Made by a program: the position numbers and the translations under genes. A DNA stretch of 64,000 nt from Hyphomicrobium_A sp963812795 (lineage in GTDB: Bacteria > Pseudomonadota > Alphaproteobacteria > Rhizobiales > Hyphomicrobiaceae), in NCBI GenBank assembly GCA_963812795.1, contig CAWEWG010000007.1:1-64000 (forward strand), in the 5' to 3' direction. Positions 29,231-40,450 of this stretch are shown piece after piece. Within the stretch, counting starts at the first letter, position 1. The number at the start of each line of letters is the position of its first letter. The notes under the pieces were generated by a model. It had not been told where the DNA came from, made no database searches, and saw only the letters and a list, made by a program, of their open reading frames with translations.

Positions 29231-30689
29231 GTGATTAGGCGGTTTATTCGTTATGCGCCCAGATTACTTGGATTGATCGGCACCGCGCTGTTTTGGAGCG
29301 GGATGCCGGCGATTGCCGCGCCGGGCGAAGAAATCGGCGCCGCGGTCAAGATCGTCAATCTCGTTACGGCTGAATATGCGACTGACCAGCGTCGCCTGGC
29401 GACGGGGGACAACGTCCGCCAAGACGAGCTGATCGAGGTCAGCACGGACGGCGCCGGCGAAATCAGGCTGCGCGACAATACGCAAGCTGGCACTCGGGCC
29501 CGGCTCGCGGCTGCTGCTCGACGAATTCGTCTACAAGCCCGACATCTCCGGCGGCGCCATCGTCCTCAATCTGGTCAGGGGCAGCTTTCGGTTCATCACC
29601 GGCATCGCCGCCAAGCCCGCATATGTCATTCGCACGCCGTCAGCATCGATCACGGTGCGCGGCACCATTTTCGATGTCTATGTCCAGGCCAGCGGCTTGT
29701 CGTGGCTGCTGCTCATCGAAGGCGCCATCGAAGTCTGCAACACGAAGGGCGACTGCGGACTGCACGACGAGCCGGGCAAACTCATTCGCATCACGCCGGA
29801 CGGCGACGTGGGCAATCCCGTCAAGTGGGCCAGTCTGCAGAAGGATGGCCAGCCGTTCGAGGCGGCGTTCCCGTTCGTCGTAAGCCCGCCGTCGTTCGAG
29901 TCGGACCCCGTGTTCACGCCCGAGGACATCGTCGGCGGCGACGTTCCTGACGTGCCCGACGGCGGCAACGACGACATTGATGAAGCCAACGAGGGCGGCG
30001 GGACCGCGCCGCCCACGACGCCTCCGTCTTCAACGCCACGTCGACCGCCGCCACCGCTTCATTGCTGGGTCGGCTGGAAGCAGGTTTCGGTCGGCTGGAG
30101 CGAGAAGGGCTGGCGGGTGAAGCAGCGCCGGCGCGGCGACCGCGTCGTGTACTGCGCGCACCCGGTGGCGCCGCCCGCAGGCGACACGACGCTCCCGACG
30201 AAGCCCGAATGCGCGGGCGGCAAGCTGGTGATGCTGAAAACAATGCCGCCGCGTTGGAACTGCGCCTGCCCCGAAGGCACGACGCGCCAGCGGACCGGCA
30301 AGAATGCCTTTGCCTGCACGGCTCTCCGGGCGGATCGCAGTCGGACCCGAAAAAGGACTGCCTGAAGAAGGGATGGAAGTGGACGCGCAAGGGCTGCGTC
30401 GATCCCGGCGGCCGGTGCCCGAAGGGCTACGTTGGCAAGCCGCCCAATTGCACGGAAGCCGCCGCCGTGCCCCAAGGGCTACATCGGTTCGCCGCCGAAC
30501 TGCCTGAAGCTGCCGCCGCCAGGCTGCCCGAAGGGCTACGTCGGCAAGCCGCCGAAGTGCACGAAGGTGCCGCCCCCGAGCTGCCCGAAGGGCTACATCG
30601 GCCGCCCGCCGAAATGCACGAAGATGACCTTCGAACCCGCCGAAAGACAGGCTGAAGGACACGAAAAAGCAGTTCAGAAATCTACCTAA
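29231..30689 (+). CDS. FecR-domain secreted protein with CPKGY repeats
   Basis: The N-terminus MIRRFIRYAPRLLGLIGTAL.. is a signal peptide (cleavage near PAIAAPG). Residues about 45-180 form a FecR domain: VRQDELIEVSTDGAGEIRL, LVRGSFRFITGIAAKPAYVI, RTPSASITVRGTIFDVYV, then EGAIEVCNTKGDC. An acidic/Pro linker and a Trp/Cys segment (HCWVGWKQVSVGWSEKGWRV) lead to four CPKGYxGxPPxC units. Breaks lie near 29483 (extra C), 30325 and 30466. The protein has no TM helix after the signal peptide, so it is not a classical FecR anti-sigma factor. It may sense or bind cell wall or polysaccharide (inference). Confidence 0.72.
30416..30617 (+). repeat. Four CPKGYxGxPPxC repeats
   Basis: Peptide units are CPKGYVGKPPNC, CPKGYIGSPPNC, CPKGYVGKPPKC and CPKGYIGRPPKC, spaced by short Pro-rich linkers. 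Each has one Cys at either end, consistent with a small disulfide loop per unit. Confidence 0.8.
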
Positions 30690-30708
30690 GGGCCTGAAGA
30701 AGGATTGA

Positions 30709-30731
30709 GAGGAGCCGCGATGCGGCTCCTC
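30709..30731. terminator. Bidirectional hairpin terminator
   Basis: GAGGAGCCGC (30709-30718) pairs perfectly with GCGGCTCCTC (30722-30731) around GAT. It is situated between the convergent FecR-domain and aminotransferase genes. Confidence 0.7.
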
Positions 30732-30740
30732 CCGCCGCGG

Positions 30741-31970
30741 CTAGGCGGCCTGCGCGTAGTAGTTCTTGAGCCCGCCCATCACCTTCTGCTTGTCGAACCC
30801 GGCGCCCATTCCGAGCATGGCGTCGGCGAAGCGGCTGGCGATCTCGGAGATCTGCTCCGGCGACAGCTGGTTCAGGATGCCGATGCGGACCTGCACCGGC
30901 TCGGACAGCGTCGGCCAGATGCCGAAGCCCTGGGCCCGCGCGCCGGCAACGAGGTCCTTCTCCTTGCCCTTGAGCGCGCCCGGCAAGTTGAGCACGATTA
31001 GGCTGGTCATGTTCGAGGTGACGTCGCAGCCCATGGCCTCGACCGCCTGCCGCAGCGCCTTCTCGTGATAAGCGTAGTCGGAGGCTTTGCGGCGACGGCC
31101 GTAGCCGAGGATGATGCGCAGCGCCTCGTGGAACGCGGCGACCGCGTAGCACGAATGAGTCTGGTGGTAGACCGCGTTCGGCACGTCCTTGCCGTCGACG
31201 ATGCCCCAGTGGCGCGCATCGAGGATCGGGTGATGGACGTAGGTGCGGCAGCCGCGCTTCTTGACCATCTCGATGGCCTTGTCGGTGAAGCTGACCGGCG
31301 CATAGGTGAGCGGCAGCGACAGCACGCCCTTCTGCGGACACGAGGCCCAGGCGACGACGCCCGGGTAGTCGTCGATGTTGAAATCGGCGACGCCGAGGCT
31401 CGACACGGCATCGACGATGCCCATCACGCCGTGCTTCACGCAGGCATCAGAGAACCCCTTCAGGTCGTTGATGCGGCCCGAGCCCGTCTCCCAATGGGCC
31501 ATGAAGGCCCACATCGGCTTCTTCTCGGCGAGCGCCTTGTCGACGGTGTCGCCCGTCACCGACTGGCCGTGCGGCGTTTCGACGATCGTCACGCTCGCCG
31601 GCTTGGGGTTGAGAGAATCGGCAGCGAGTTCCTCGGCGGTCGACGCCTTCATGCGGATCGTCAGGCTGTCGATGCCGGAGAACGTGCCGTTGGGAAAAGC
31701 GACGACCTTGTCGCCCGGCAGGATCAGCGACAGCACGCAGTCGAGGCCGGAGAAGCCCGTGCCCGCGACGCCATAGGTATAGACGTTCTTCGTGCCCCAC
31801 AGATCGCGCAGCATCTCCTTGGCTTCGAGCATGCCGCGCACGACGTCTTTCTGCATGTGATCGGCGACGCCCGTCTTGGCGAAGCGCTCGAGCACGCGGG
31901 GGTCCGTGTTCCCCGGGCCGGGGCCGGCGGCGAGAGTTTCAGGGATTTCTAGGGTTGGGAATATCTTCAC
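30741..31970 (-). CDS. Class V (alanine/serine-glyoxylate type) aminotransferase
   Basis: This PLP-dependent aminotransferase of 409 residues has an intact frame. It begins MKIFPTLEIPETLAAGPGPG and includes HMQKDVVRGMLEAKEMLRDL, VAGTGFSGLDCVLSLILPGD, MAHWETGSGRINDLKGF, VDAVSSLGVADFNIDDY (PLP aspartate) and WASCPQKGVLSLPLTYA with the Schiff-base lysine. C-terminal PVQVRIGILNQLSPEQI is typical of alanine-glyoxylate and serine-glyoxylate transaminases. In methylotrophic alphaproteobacteria serine-glyoxylate transaminase serves the serine cycle, but no other serine-cycle gene lies nearby. The substrate is unassigned. Confidence 0.85.
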   Translation of the reverse strand: MKIFPTLEIPETLAAGPGPGNTDPRVLERFAKTGVADHMQKDVVRGMLEAKEMLRDLWGTKNVYTYGVAGTGFSGLDCVLSLILPGDKVVAFPNGTFSGIDSLTIRMKASTAEELAADSLNPKPASVTIVETPHGQSVTGDTVDKALAEKKPMWAFMAHWETGSGRINDLKGFSDACVKHGVMGIVDAVSSLGVADFNIDDYPGVVAWASCPQKGVLSLPLTYAPVSFTDKAIEMVKKRGCRTYVHHPILDARHWGIVDGKDVPNAVYHQTHSCYAVAAFHEALRIILGYGRRRKASDYAYHEKALRQAVEAMGCDVTSNMTSLIVLNLPGALKGKEKDLVAGARAQGFGIWPTLSEPVQVRIGILNQLSPEQISEIASRFADAMLGMGAGFDKQKVMGGLKNYYAQAA

Positions 31971-32174
31971 TGTATCCTCCGATTGCTCCCACGCGGGCGT
32001 TGGCGCGTCTGTCCAGGCTTGCCCGAGGCGACACTGGCGGAAAGTAGGGCAGACCCGGCATCGGCGGCAAGAAAGTTTGGATTCGGTGCGCCGCAGTATG
32101 GCCCTCGGGCGTTTCTGCGCCGCAACAACGATGCAGGCGCTATGCTGCTGCTCAACTCATCGGGGATGCTGATG

Positions 32175-32393
32175 ATGGTAGACGTCAACTCGATAAGCGT
32201 CGGTCGGTGCTATGTGACGGCCAACCGAGAGGTGCGGCAGGTCTTGGAGCTCGATGGCCAGAAGCTCACGTACGTGGCCCGCGGCAAGCTGGCCTTTCCG
32301 GCGTGGGATCAAGAGGCGCAGCGCCACACAACGAAGGAAACCTTCGCTCGGGATGTCGAACGCGAAGTGCCCTGCGACTGGCACGCGCCGTAG
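32175..32393 (+). CDS. Small conserved hypothetical protein
   Basis: The product is about 72 residues: MVDVNSISVGRCYVTANREV, then QVLELDGQKLTYVARGKLAF and ETFARDVEREVPCDWHAP. It has a compact beta-rich look and no signal peptide. In-frame ATGs at 32142, 32166 and 32172 are alternatives. I recall similar short proteins in Bradyrhizobium relatives without known function. The next 270 bases hold only a doubtful short frame (to 32568). Confidence 0.6.
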   Translation: MVDVNSISVGRCYVTANREVRQVLELDGQKLTYVARGKLAFPAWDQEAQRHTTKETFARDVEREVPCDWHAP

Positions 32394-32663
32394 CCAGTTC
32401 GCTGACGTCTTCCCCGGAGGGCGCTCTAAAACCGTTAGCTATAGAGCAGTAAGAACAGATCCCGGAGGGGTCTTGTTCCGGCCGGAAAAGGGCTATAGTG
32501 CCCGCGCTTTCGTTCGCCGGAACGGCCGCCTGGCGCGGTTCGTTCGCATCAATTGGGACGCCCCCTAAGCTTGTGTTGAGCTTAACGCCAACGCAATAAG
32601 CCGCGGGCTAGCTTGTCGTCCGTCTGAAGCGCGCCCAATGTACGACCGTGGAGGCATAAGAGC

Positions 32664-35163
32664 ATGGCCGAGCTCCTGTTTTGCGTCGCTCTACTGGCCG
32701 GCATCCTCGCCCTCGGTATGTACAAGTCGCCGCTCTGGGCCTGGGCCGGCGCGCTCGCCGTGGCCGCACTGATCTGGCAGACGGACGCCGTGCACGGGCA
32801 TACGGGCGTTTTCGGCTTCCTGCTGTGGCTGTGCGTGGTGGCATTTGCGGTGCTTGCCGTCCCTGCCATCCGCCGCAACTACGTCAGCGCCCCCGTCTTC
32901 AAGTTCGTCAAAGGCACGCTGCCGAAGGTCTCCGACACGGAGGCAGCAGGCGCTGGAAGCCGGCACCGTTGGCTTCGATGCCGAGCTATTCTCGGGCACG
33001 CCCGACTGGGACAAGCTGCGCTCCATCGCGCCCATCGTCCTCACCCCCGAGGAGCAGGCGTTCCTGGACGGCCCGACCGACGAGCTGTGCGGTCTCATCG
33101 ACGACTGGCAGGTGCGCCACGCGCAGCGCGAGATCCCCGACAAGGTCTGGGACTTCGTCAAATCGCGCGGCTTCCTCGGCATGCTCATCTCGAAGGAGCA
33201 CGGCGGCCTCGGTTTCTCGGCGCAGGCGCAGTCGCTGATCATCGGCAAGATCGCCTCGCGCTCGCCCGACGTCGTCACCATCGTCATGGTGCCCAACTCG
33301 CTCGGCCCCGGCGAACTGATCGAGAAATACGGCACCGAGCAGCAGAAGCATTACTATCTCCCGCGGCTCGCCAAGGGCGAGGAGATCCCGTGCTTCGCGC
33401 TCACCGGTCCCACCTCGGGCTCCGACGCCGCCACGATGCGCGACATCGGCACCGTCATTCGCGGCACCGACGGCAAGCCGGCCATCCGCCTGTCATGGGA
33501 CAAGCGCTACATCACGCTCGGCCCCAAGGCGACGCTGCTCGGCCTCGCGTTCCGCCTGTTCGATCCCGACAACATCCTCGGCAAGGGCGACACGCTCGGC
33601 ATCACCGTCGCCATGATCCCGACGAAGCATCCCGGCGTGCAGATCGGCCGCCGCCATCTGCCTGCCGGCGCGCGCCTTCCCCAACGGCCCCAACTGGGGT
33701 CGCGACGTCGTCATTCCGATGGACTACGTCATCGGCGGGCGAAGCCATGGCCGGGCAGGGCTGGCGCATGCTGATGGAGTGCCTCGCCGCCGGCCGCGCC
33801 ATCTCGCTGCCGTCGACCGCCACCGCCGGCGCCAAGATGATGCTGCGCGTGTCGAGCGCCTATGCGCCGCATCCGCAAGCAGTTCGGCCTGCCGATCGCG
33901 CGCATGGAAGGTGTCGAGGAGCCGCTGGCGCGTCTCGTTGAGTCGGCCTACGCCACTGAAGCGGCGCGCGGCGTCACCGCCGCCATGGTCTCCCGCGGCG
34001 AGCGTCCTTCGGTCATCTCCGCGCTGATGAAGTACTCGACGACCGAGCGCATGCGCCGCGCCGTCAACGACGCTTTCGACATCCACGGCGGCCGCGCCAT
34101 CTGCGACGGCCCGGCAACTACCTGCAGTCCGCCTATCAGATGGTTCCCGTCGGCATCACGGTCGAAGGCGCCAACATCCTGACGCGCACGCTGATCACCT
34201 TCGCCCAGGGTGCGCTGCGCTCGCATCCCTACCTCTATCGCGAGATCCAGGCGGCGCAGAACCCCGATGCACGCGCGGTCTCGATGCGTTCGACAGCGCC
34301 TTCGGCGATCACGTCGCCTTCTCGGTAGCGAATGCCTGCGGCGGCTTCTTCCACAACGTCACCGGCGGCTCTGTTCGCGCCGGCTGCCGGAGAAATCCTT
34401 CGACACGGCTTACTGGTACCGTCAGCTGGCGCGCTGCTCGCGCAGCTTCGCCTTCGTTGCCGATCTCACCGTCGCCTCGCTCGGCGGCAGCCTGAAGACG
34501 AAGCAGAAGCTCTCCGGCCGCCTGGCCGACGCGCTGTCCGAGCTCTACATTCTCGCCTGCGTGCTGAAGCGCTTCGAGGACGACGGCCGCCTGTCGAGCG
34601 ACCGCACCTTTGTCGATCTGCGCCGCCATGAACGGTCTCTACCGCTTCCAGGAGGCGCTGCGCGGCGTCGTCGACAATTTCCCCGTCACGCCGGCGCGCT
34701 GGGCGATGCGCATCGTCGCCTTCCCGCTTCGGCAATCCCTATCGCCCGGCGCCCGACTATCTCGGCCACCGCGCCGTCAAGCTGGTGCTCGACGCGCCGC
34801 GAAGTGCGCGATCGCCTGACGCGCTACATCTATGTCTCGAAGGATCCCGACGATCCGACCGGCCTGCTCGAGGTGACGCTGAAAAAGGCGGTCGCCGCCG
34901 AGGAAGCGGAAAAGAAGCTTGAACGCGCCATCCGGGCGGGCACGATCCGGCGCTACCACGGCATCGACTGGATCGGCGAAGCGATGGCGCAGGGCATCGT
35001 GACGGAGAGCGAAGGGCCAGCAGCTGCGCGAGTTGGAAGCGCTCACGGCCCGCGTCATCGCCGTCGACGACTTCGATCCCGCCGCGCTGAAGCCGAACTA
35101 CAAATCGACGCCGGGCCGGTGGGGCACAATTCGCGCGGCGTCGAGAGCGCCGCTGCAGAGTAG
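32664..35163 (+). CDS. fadE: FadE-type acyl-CoA dehydrogenase
   Basis: This catalyses the first step of fatty acid beta-oxidation, forming trans-2-enoyl-CoA. Like E. coli FadE (about 815 residues), it has an N-terminal membrane part with three hydrophobic segments (residues 1-80). The dehydrogenase domain follows: VWDFVKSRGFLGMLISKEHG, GGLGFSAQAQSLIIGKIAS, LPRLAKGEEIPCFALTGPTS (FAD/acyl contact), RYITLGPKATLLGLAFRL and MKYSTTERMRRAVNDAFDI. The tail ends GPVGHNSRGVESAAAE. Frameshifts occur near 32943, 33660, 33740, 33870, 34115, 34370, 34630, 34735, 34800 and 35020. It heads a fadE-fadJ-fadA-cfa run. Confidence 0.92.
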
Positions 35164-35224
35164 ATTGGATCGCGAGGCGGCACAGCGCTCTGAGGCCGGC
35201 CGGTTTGCGTCGAGAGGAGTTGCG

Positions 35225-37237
35225 ATGTTCAAGGCGTTGTCGCGTCCGCTGCCCGACCTCAAGGACTGGCGCTTCTCCGTCGACCAATGGGGCATCGCCT
35301 GGGCTGAGTTCGATCGCGAGGGCGAGAGCCAGAATTCGCTCGGCCGCCGGCCGCTCGAGGAGCTGGGCGAGATCGTCGCCGAGGTGGAGAAGGGCGCGCG
35401 CGACAAGTCCATCCGCGGCCTCGTCATCATCTCCGCCAAGGAGCGCGGCTTCATCGTCGGCGCCGACATCCGCGAGTTCGCCGATTTCAAGACCGAGTCG
35501 CGAAGTCATCGAGAAGCTGCGGCCGGTGACGGCGCTGTTCGATCGCATCGAGCGCCTGCCGGTGCCGGTCGTTTGCGCCATCAACGGCTTCTGCCTCGGC
35601 GGCGGCCTCGAGCTGGCGCTCGCCTGCCACTACCGCATCGCCACGCGCGACAGCGGCACCAAGCTCGGCTTCCCCGAAGTGAAGCTCGGCATCTTCCCCG
35701 GCTTCAACGGCACGGCGCGCTCGATCCGCCTGGCCGGTGCCCCGGCCGCCATGCAGGCGATGCTGACCGGCAAGATGCTGTCGGCTTCGGCGGCGCGCGG
35801 CATGGGCCTCGTCGATCAGCTCGTCGACAGCCGCGGCGCGCTGCCCTGGGCCGCGCGCAAGGCCGTGCTGCGCAATCGCAAGTCGAAGCCCGCCGGCTTT
35901 GCTGAAGAAGCTGCTGTCCATGTGGCCGGCGCGCGATCTGCTCGCCAAGCGCATGCGCCAGGAGGTCAGCAAGAAGGCGCGCGAGGATCACTATCCGGCG
36001 CCCTACCGCCTCATCGATCTGTTCGAGCGCTACGGCGGCAACGACGAGGCGATGAAGGCCGCCGAGACGCGCGCCTTCGCGCCGCTGATGGTGTCGGATC
36101 AGTCGCGCAATCTGCGCCGCGTGTTCTGGCTGTCCGAATTGCTCAAGGGCCAGGCGCCGAAGAAGCTCGGCTGGCGTCCCAGTCGCGTGCACGTCATCGG
36201 CGCCGGCACCATGGGCGCCGACATCGCCGGCTGGTGCGTCGCCTGCGGCATGGAGGTGACGCTGCAGGACGTGTCGGCCGAGCAGATCGCCAAGGGCATC
36301 GCCGCGCAGGGCAAGCTGTTCGCACGCAAGTTCAAGACCAAGGCGCTGCGCGATGCGGCCAAGGCGCGCCTCATCGCCGACCCCAACGGCGAAGGTATCC
36401 CGCACGCCGACGTCGTCATCGAGGCGATCGTCGAGAACCTCGAGATCAAGCAGAAGGTGTTGGGCGAGGTCGAGACGAAGATGAAGCCCGGCGCCGTGCT
36501 GGCGACCAACACCTCCTCGCTGCTGATCGAGGACATCGCCGCCGGCCTGCCCGATCCGGGCCGCCTCATCGGCCTGCACTTCTTCAATCCGGTGGCGCAG
36601 ATGCCGCTGGTCGAGGTGGTGCGCGGCGCTGCAGTCGCGCGAGGAAGACGTGAAGCGCGGCGCCGCCTTCGTCGCCGCCATCGACAAGTTCCCGCTCATC
36701 ACCAAGAGCGTGCCGGGCTTCCTCGTCAACCGCGTGCTGACGCCCTACATGTTCGGCGCCATGCAGCGCCTGGAGCACGGCGAGGACAAGGAGCGGATCG
36801 ACGAGGCGGCGCGCGCCTTCGGCATGCCGATGGGGCCGATCGAGCTCGCCGATACCGTCGGCCTCGATGTGTGCGCGCACGTCGCCCGCATCCTCAAGTT
36901 CTCCTCGGAAGGCTCCAAGCTCGACCGGCTGGTCGCCGAGCGGCAAGCTCGGCAAGAAGTCGGGCGAGGGCTTCTACGTGTGGAAGGACGGCAAGCCGGA
37001 GAAGACCGGCCGCACCTTCGACAAGGCGGAGATGGACAAGCTCGGCCGCGAGCTGGTCGAGCCGATGATCGCCGAGGCGCAGCGCAGCCGTCGACGAGCA
37101 GGTGGTCGAGAGCGCCGACCTCGTCGATGCGGGCGTCATCTTCGGCACCGGCTTCGCGCCGTTCCGCGGCGGCCCGCTGCACTACAAGGCGGCGCAGATC
37201 GCCCGCCGCTCCCGCGCAAGCCGCCGCCGCCGAGTAA
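35225..37237 (+). CDS. fadJ: Enoyl-CoA hydratase / 3-hydroxyacyl-CoA dehydrogenase (FadJ/FadB)
   Basis: This two-domain beta-oxidation enzyme hydrates enoyl-CoA and oxidises the hydroxyacyl-CoA. The crotonase domain has GFIVGADIREF (oxyanion hole), NGFCLGGGLELALACHYRIA and LGFPEVKLGIFPGFNGTARS. The NAD domain begins RVHVIGAGTMGADIAGWCV and includes VIEAIVENLEIK, TNTSSL and GLHFFNPVAQMPLVEVV (catalytic His). Then come VPGFLVNRVLTPYM and KKSGEGFYVW. Breaks lie near 35499 (extra C), 35903, 36630, 36944, 37091 and 37200. The end is taken as AAPAQAAAAE at 37237, 26 bases before fadA. Confidence 0.93.
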
Positions 37238-37263
37238 CATTCGAGCCAAAGAGGCAGGACGAG

Positions 37264-38582
37264 ATGCAACGTTTCTTGAGACGCGTCGCGGTGATCGGCG
37301 GGGCGCGCATTCCCTTCTGCCGCTCCAACACCTTCTATGCCGACCTGTCGAACCTCGACCTGATGACCGGCGCGCTCAACGCGCTCGTCGATCGCTACAA
37401 CCTGAAGGGCCAGCACATCGACGAGGTGGTCGGCGGCGCCGTCGTCACCCACTCGAAGGATTTCAATCTGACGCGCGAAGCGCGTGCTCGGCACCGGCTC
37501 GCGCCCTCGACGCCCGGCATCACGCATGATGCAGGCGTGCGGCACCAGCCTGCAGGGCGGCGCTGGGCAGCGGCGGCGAAGATCGCCACCGGCGAGATCG
37601 AGTGCGCCATCGCCGTCGGCTCCGATACGACGTCGGACGCGCCGATCGTCGTTCTCGAAGAAGCTCGCGCAGCGCCTGGTCAAGCTGGGCCAGCAGAAGA
37701 CGCTTCATGGACAAGCTGAAGGTGTTCAAGGGCTTCTCGCCCGCGCGAGCTGGCGCCGCACGGCGCCCGCCAACGCCGAGCCGCGCACCGGCCTGTCGAT
37801 GGGCGAGCACGCCGAGCTGATGGCGCAGGAGTGGGGCATCACCCGCGCCGAGCAGGACGCCTTCGCGCTGGAGAGCCACCGCAAGGCGGCCGAGGCCTAT
37901 CGCTCCGGCTACATGGACGACCTCGTCGACGCCGTTCGCCGGCGTCTACCGCGACAACAACATCCGCGCGAGGACATCAGCCTCGAAAAGCTGGCGACGC
38001 TGAAGACCGCGTTCGACAAGACCGAGCGCGGCACGCTGACGGCCGCCAACTCGACGCCGCTCACCGACGGCGCCGCCGCGGTGCTGCTCGCCTCGGAGGA
38101 ATGGGCGACCAAGCACGGCCTGCCGGTGCAGGCCTACCTCACCTACTCGCAGGCTGCCGCCAACGACTTCGTCGGCGGCGACGGCCTGCTGATGGCGCCG
38201 ACCATCGCCGTCTCGAAGATGCTGGAGCGCGCCGGGCTGCGGCTGCAGGATTTCGACTTCTACGAGATCCACGAGGCGTTCGCCGCGCAGGTGCTGGCGA
38301 CGCTGAAGGCCTGGGAAGATCCCGTCTACTGCAAGGAGGTTCTCGGTCGCGCCGAGCCGATGGGCTCCATCGACCGCGTCGAAGCTCAACGTGCGCGGGC
38401 TCGTCCATCGCCATGGGCCATCCGTTCGCGGCCACCGGCGCGCGCATCGTCGGCAACCTCGCCAAGCTGCTGTCGCGAGAATCACGGCCGCGGGCTGATC
38501 TCCATCTGCACCGCGGGCGGCATGGGCGTCGCCGCGATCATGGAATCGCAAGGACGCCGCCGAGCTGCACCAGGCCGCCTAA
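37264..38582 (+). CDS. fadA: Acetyl-CoA C-acyltransferase (thiolase, FadA/FadI)
   Basis: This thiolase splits 3-ketoacyl-CoA into acetyl-CoA and a shortened acyl-CoA. It starts MQRFLRRVAVIGGARIPFCR. The nucleophilic cysteine is in MQACGTSLQ, GLSMGEHAELMAQEWGI follows, and the C-terminal domain has YEIHEAFAAQVLATLK (catalytic His) and SICTAGGMGVAAIME (proton-shuttling Cys). The GSSIAMGHPFAATGARIVGN segment is the thiolase C-terminal signature. Breaks lie near 37480, 37530, 37660, 37760, 37935, 38385, 38480 and 38550. The natural stop is TAA at 38580-38582. Confidence 0.9.
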
Positions 38583-38653
38583 CGCCCTCGACAGGGGCGG
38601 CGAAGGTATGCGACGCAGCCGCGCGAGCAATCGGCACGCGGGGCGCGATCGCC

Positions 38654-39974
38654 ATGGGCAACGGCAAGAGCGACAAGGCGGCGCGGCAGCTCGAGGCGGC
38701 GCGCGCTCTGGCACGCGAGCTCGGCGACAAGCTCGACCTCAACGCCTCGCTGCGCCTGTGGGACGGCTCGCTGACGCCGCTCGGCAAGAACGTCACCGGC
38801 CCCTTCGAAATCTCGATCGCCGACGCCGGCGTCATCGGCTCGCTCCTGCGCTGGCCGACGCTCGACAACTTCATCCGCCACTACGTCGACAAGGGCATCG
38901 ACTTTTCCGGCGGCACGCTCATCGACTTCGGCTCGCAGCTCAACGCGAGCGGCCGCTCGGTGAAGCTCAAGGGCCGCGAGCGCTGAAGCTCGTCGGCAAG
39001 CTGTACGCCGTTTCTCCTCGCGCGCTCCGACGACGCCGCCGACGACCAGGGCTTCGCCGGCGAGATCACCGGCCGACAGCGCAAGGCGCCGACAACAAGG
39101 ACTTCATCCAGTTCCACTACGACCTGTCGAACGAGTTCTACGCGCTCTTCCTCGACCCCGAGATGGTCTACTCCTGCGCCTACTTCACCGACTGGAACAA
39201 CGACGTCGCGCAGGCGCAGCGCGACAAGCTGGAGATGATCTGCCGCAAGCTGCGGCTGAAGCCGGGCGACCGCTTGCTCGACATCGGCTGCGGCTGGGGC
39301 GGCCTCATCTGCCACGCGGCGAAGAACTACGGCGTCACCGCGCACGGCATCACGCTGTCGGAGGAGCAGCTCGCCTTCGCCAAGGAGAAGATCAAGCGCC
39401 TCGGCCTCGAGGACAAGGTGACGGTCGAGCTCAAGGACTACTCGATGATGACGGGGCAGTTCGACAAGATCGCCTCGATCGGCATGTACGAGCACATCGG
39501 GCTGAAGAACATTCCCGGCTACATGGCGAAGATGCAGCTCGCTGCTGAGCGAAGACGGGCTGTTCCTCAATCACGCCATCGCGCGGCGCGCACCCAAGCA
39601 GGGCTGGTTCAAGCGGCGCATGCGCCCCGAGCAGAAGGCGATCGCCAAGTACATCTTTCCCGGCGGCGAGCTCGACGACATCGGCCATTCGATCTTCGCC
39701 ATGGAGCGCGCCGGCTTCGAGATCCAGGACGTCGAGGGCTGGCGGCTGCACTACGCGCGCACCTGCAAGCTGTGGTGCGAGCGGCTGACCGCCAACCGCG
39801 AGGAGGCGCATGAAGCACGTCGGCGAGGAGAAGTACCGCATCTGGGTCGCGTATCTCGCCGGCGTCTCGCTGGCGTTCTCGCGCGGCACGCTGCGCATCT
39901 TCCAGACGCTGGTGTCGAAGAACGCCAAGCGCCCGCCGGCCATTCCGCCGACGCGCGCCGACCTCTATCGCTGA
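38654..39974 (+). CDS. cfa: Cyclopropane-fatty-acyl-phospholipid synthase
   Basis: This enzyme methylenates unsaturated phospholipid acyl chains using S-adenosylmethionine. The N-terminal part (RLWDGSLTPLGKNVTGPFEI) is the lipid-binding region. The catalytic domain shows FIQFHYDLSNEFYALFLDPE, MVYSCAYFTDWNNDVAQAQ, LLDIGCGWGGLICHAAKNYG (SAM site), GITLSEEQLAFAKEK and SIGMYEHIGLKNIPGYM. C-terminal KAIAKYIFPGGELDDIG and WRLHYARTCKLWCERLTANR close it. Breaks lie near 38985, 39010, 39070, 39540 and 39805. Its position after fadA suggests joint control of membrane lipid remodelling and acyl turnover. Confidence 0.92.
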
Positions 39975-40212
39975 GAATCCAGCGGCGCACGCAGACTTGA
40001 CGCTGCAACTCGCGGCGCGTCGTCGCGATGTCCTGCAGTCGCGTGTGACGCGCCGACATTATTTTTGCGCAATCTTGCGGCATTCTGATTTGCGAGGCAT
40101 GCAGCGTTCACGAATTGCGGGGAGAAGGCCTCGTCAACGCGAAGGGGGAACGCCCATGCGGCTCACACGAGCGCGCAGATAGCCGGCTGTCTCAAGGTAA
40201 ATCCGAGGAATT

Positions 40213-40450
40213 GTGCCGCTTCGTCATGCGAGACGGCATGCAGGCGCGTTCGAAGTCGTGGTGTCCAAGCGCAGCGCTTCGATGACATCGACAACGTCTC
40301 GACGGACGAATGCTCCTATGCCACCGGTTTCAAGGAGCACCGGCGGCATTCGAATACCTCGCCAGCGAAAAGTACGACAAAGGTTATGTCGAGCTGGATG
40401 GTACCGTTCGCATCAAAGGCATCGACCTGCCTTTGATCTGCTCAGACTGA
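40213..40450 (+). CDS. Possible small hypothetical protein, frameshifted
   Basis: Joined across two breaks (about 40264 and 40350), the text reads GAFEVVV, then QAQRFDDIDNVSTDECSYAT, then AFEYLASEKYDKGYVELDGT and ends IKGIDLPLICSD. It looks like real protein, but no family is recognised and the start is uncertain. Its end overlaps the tail of the convergent fadD by 67 bases. Confidence 0.4.
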
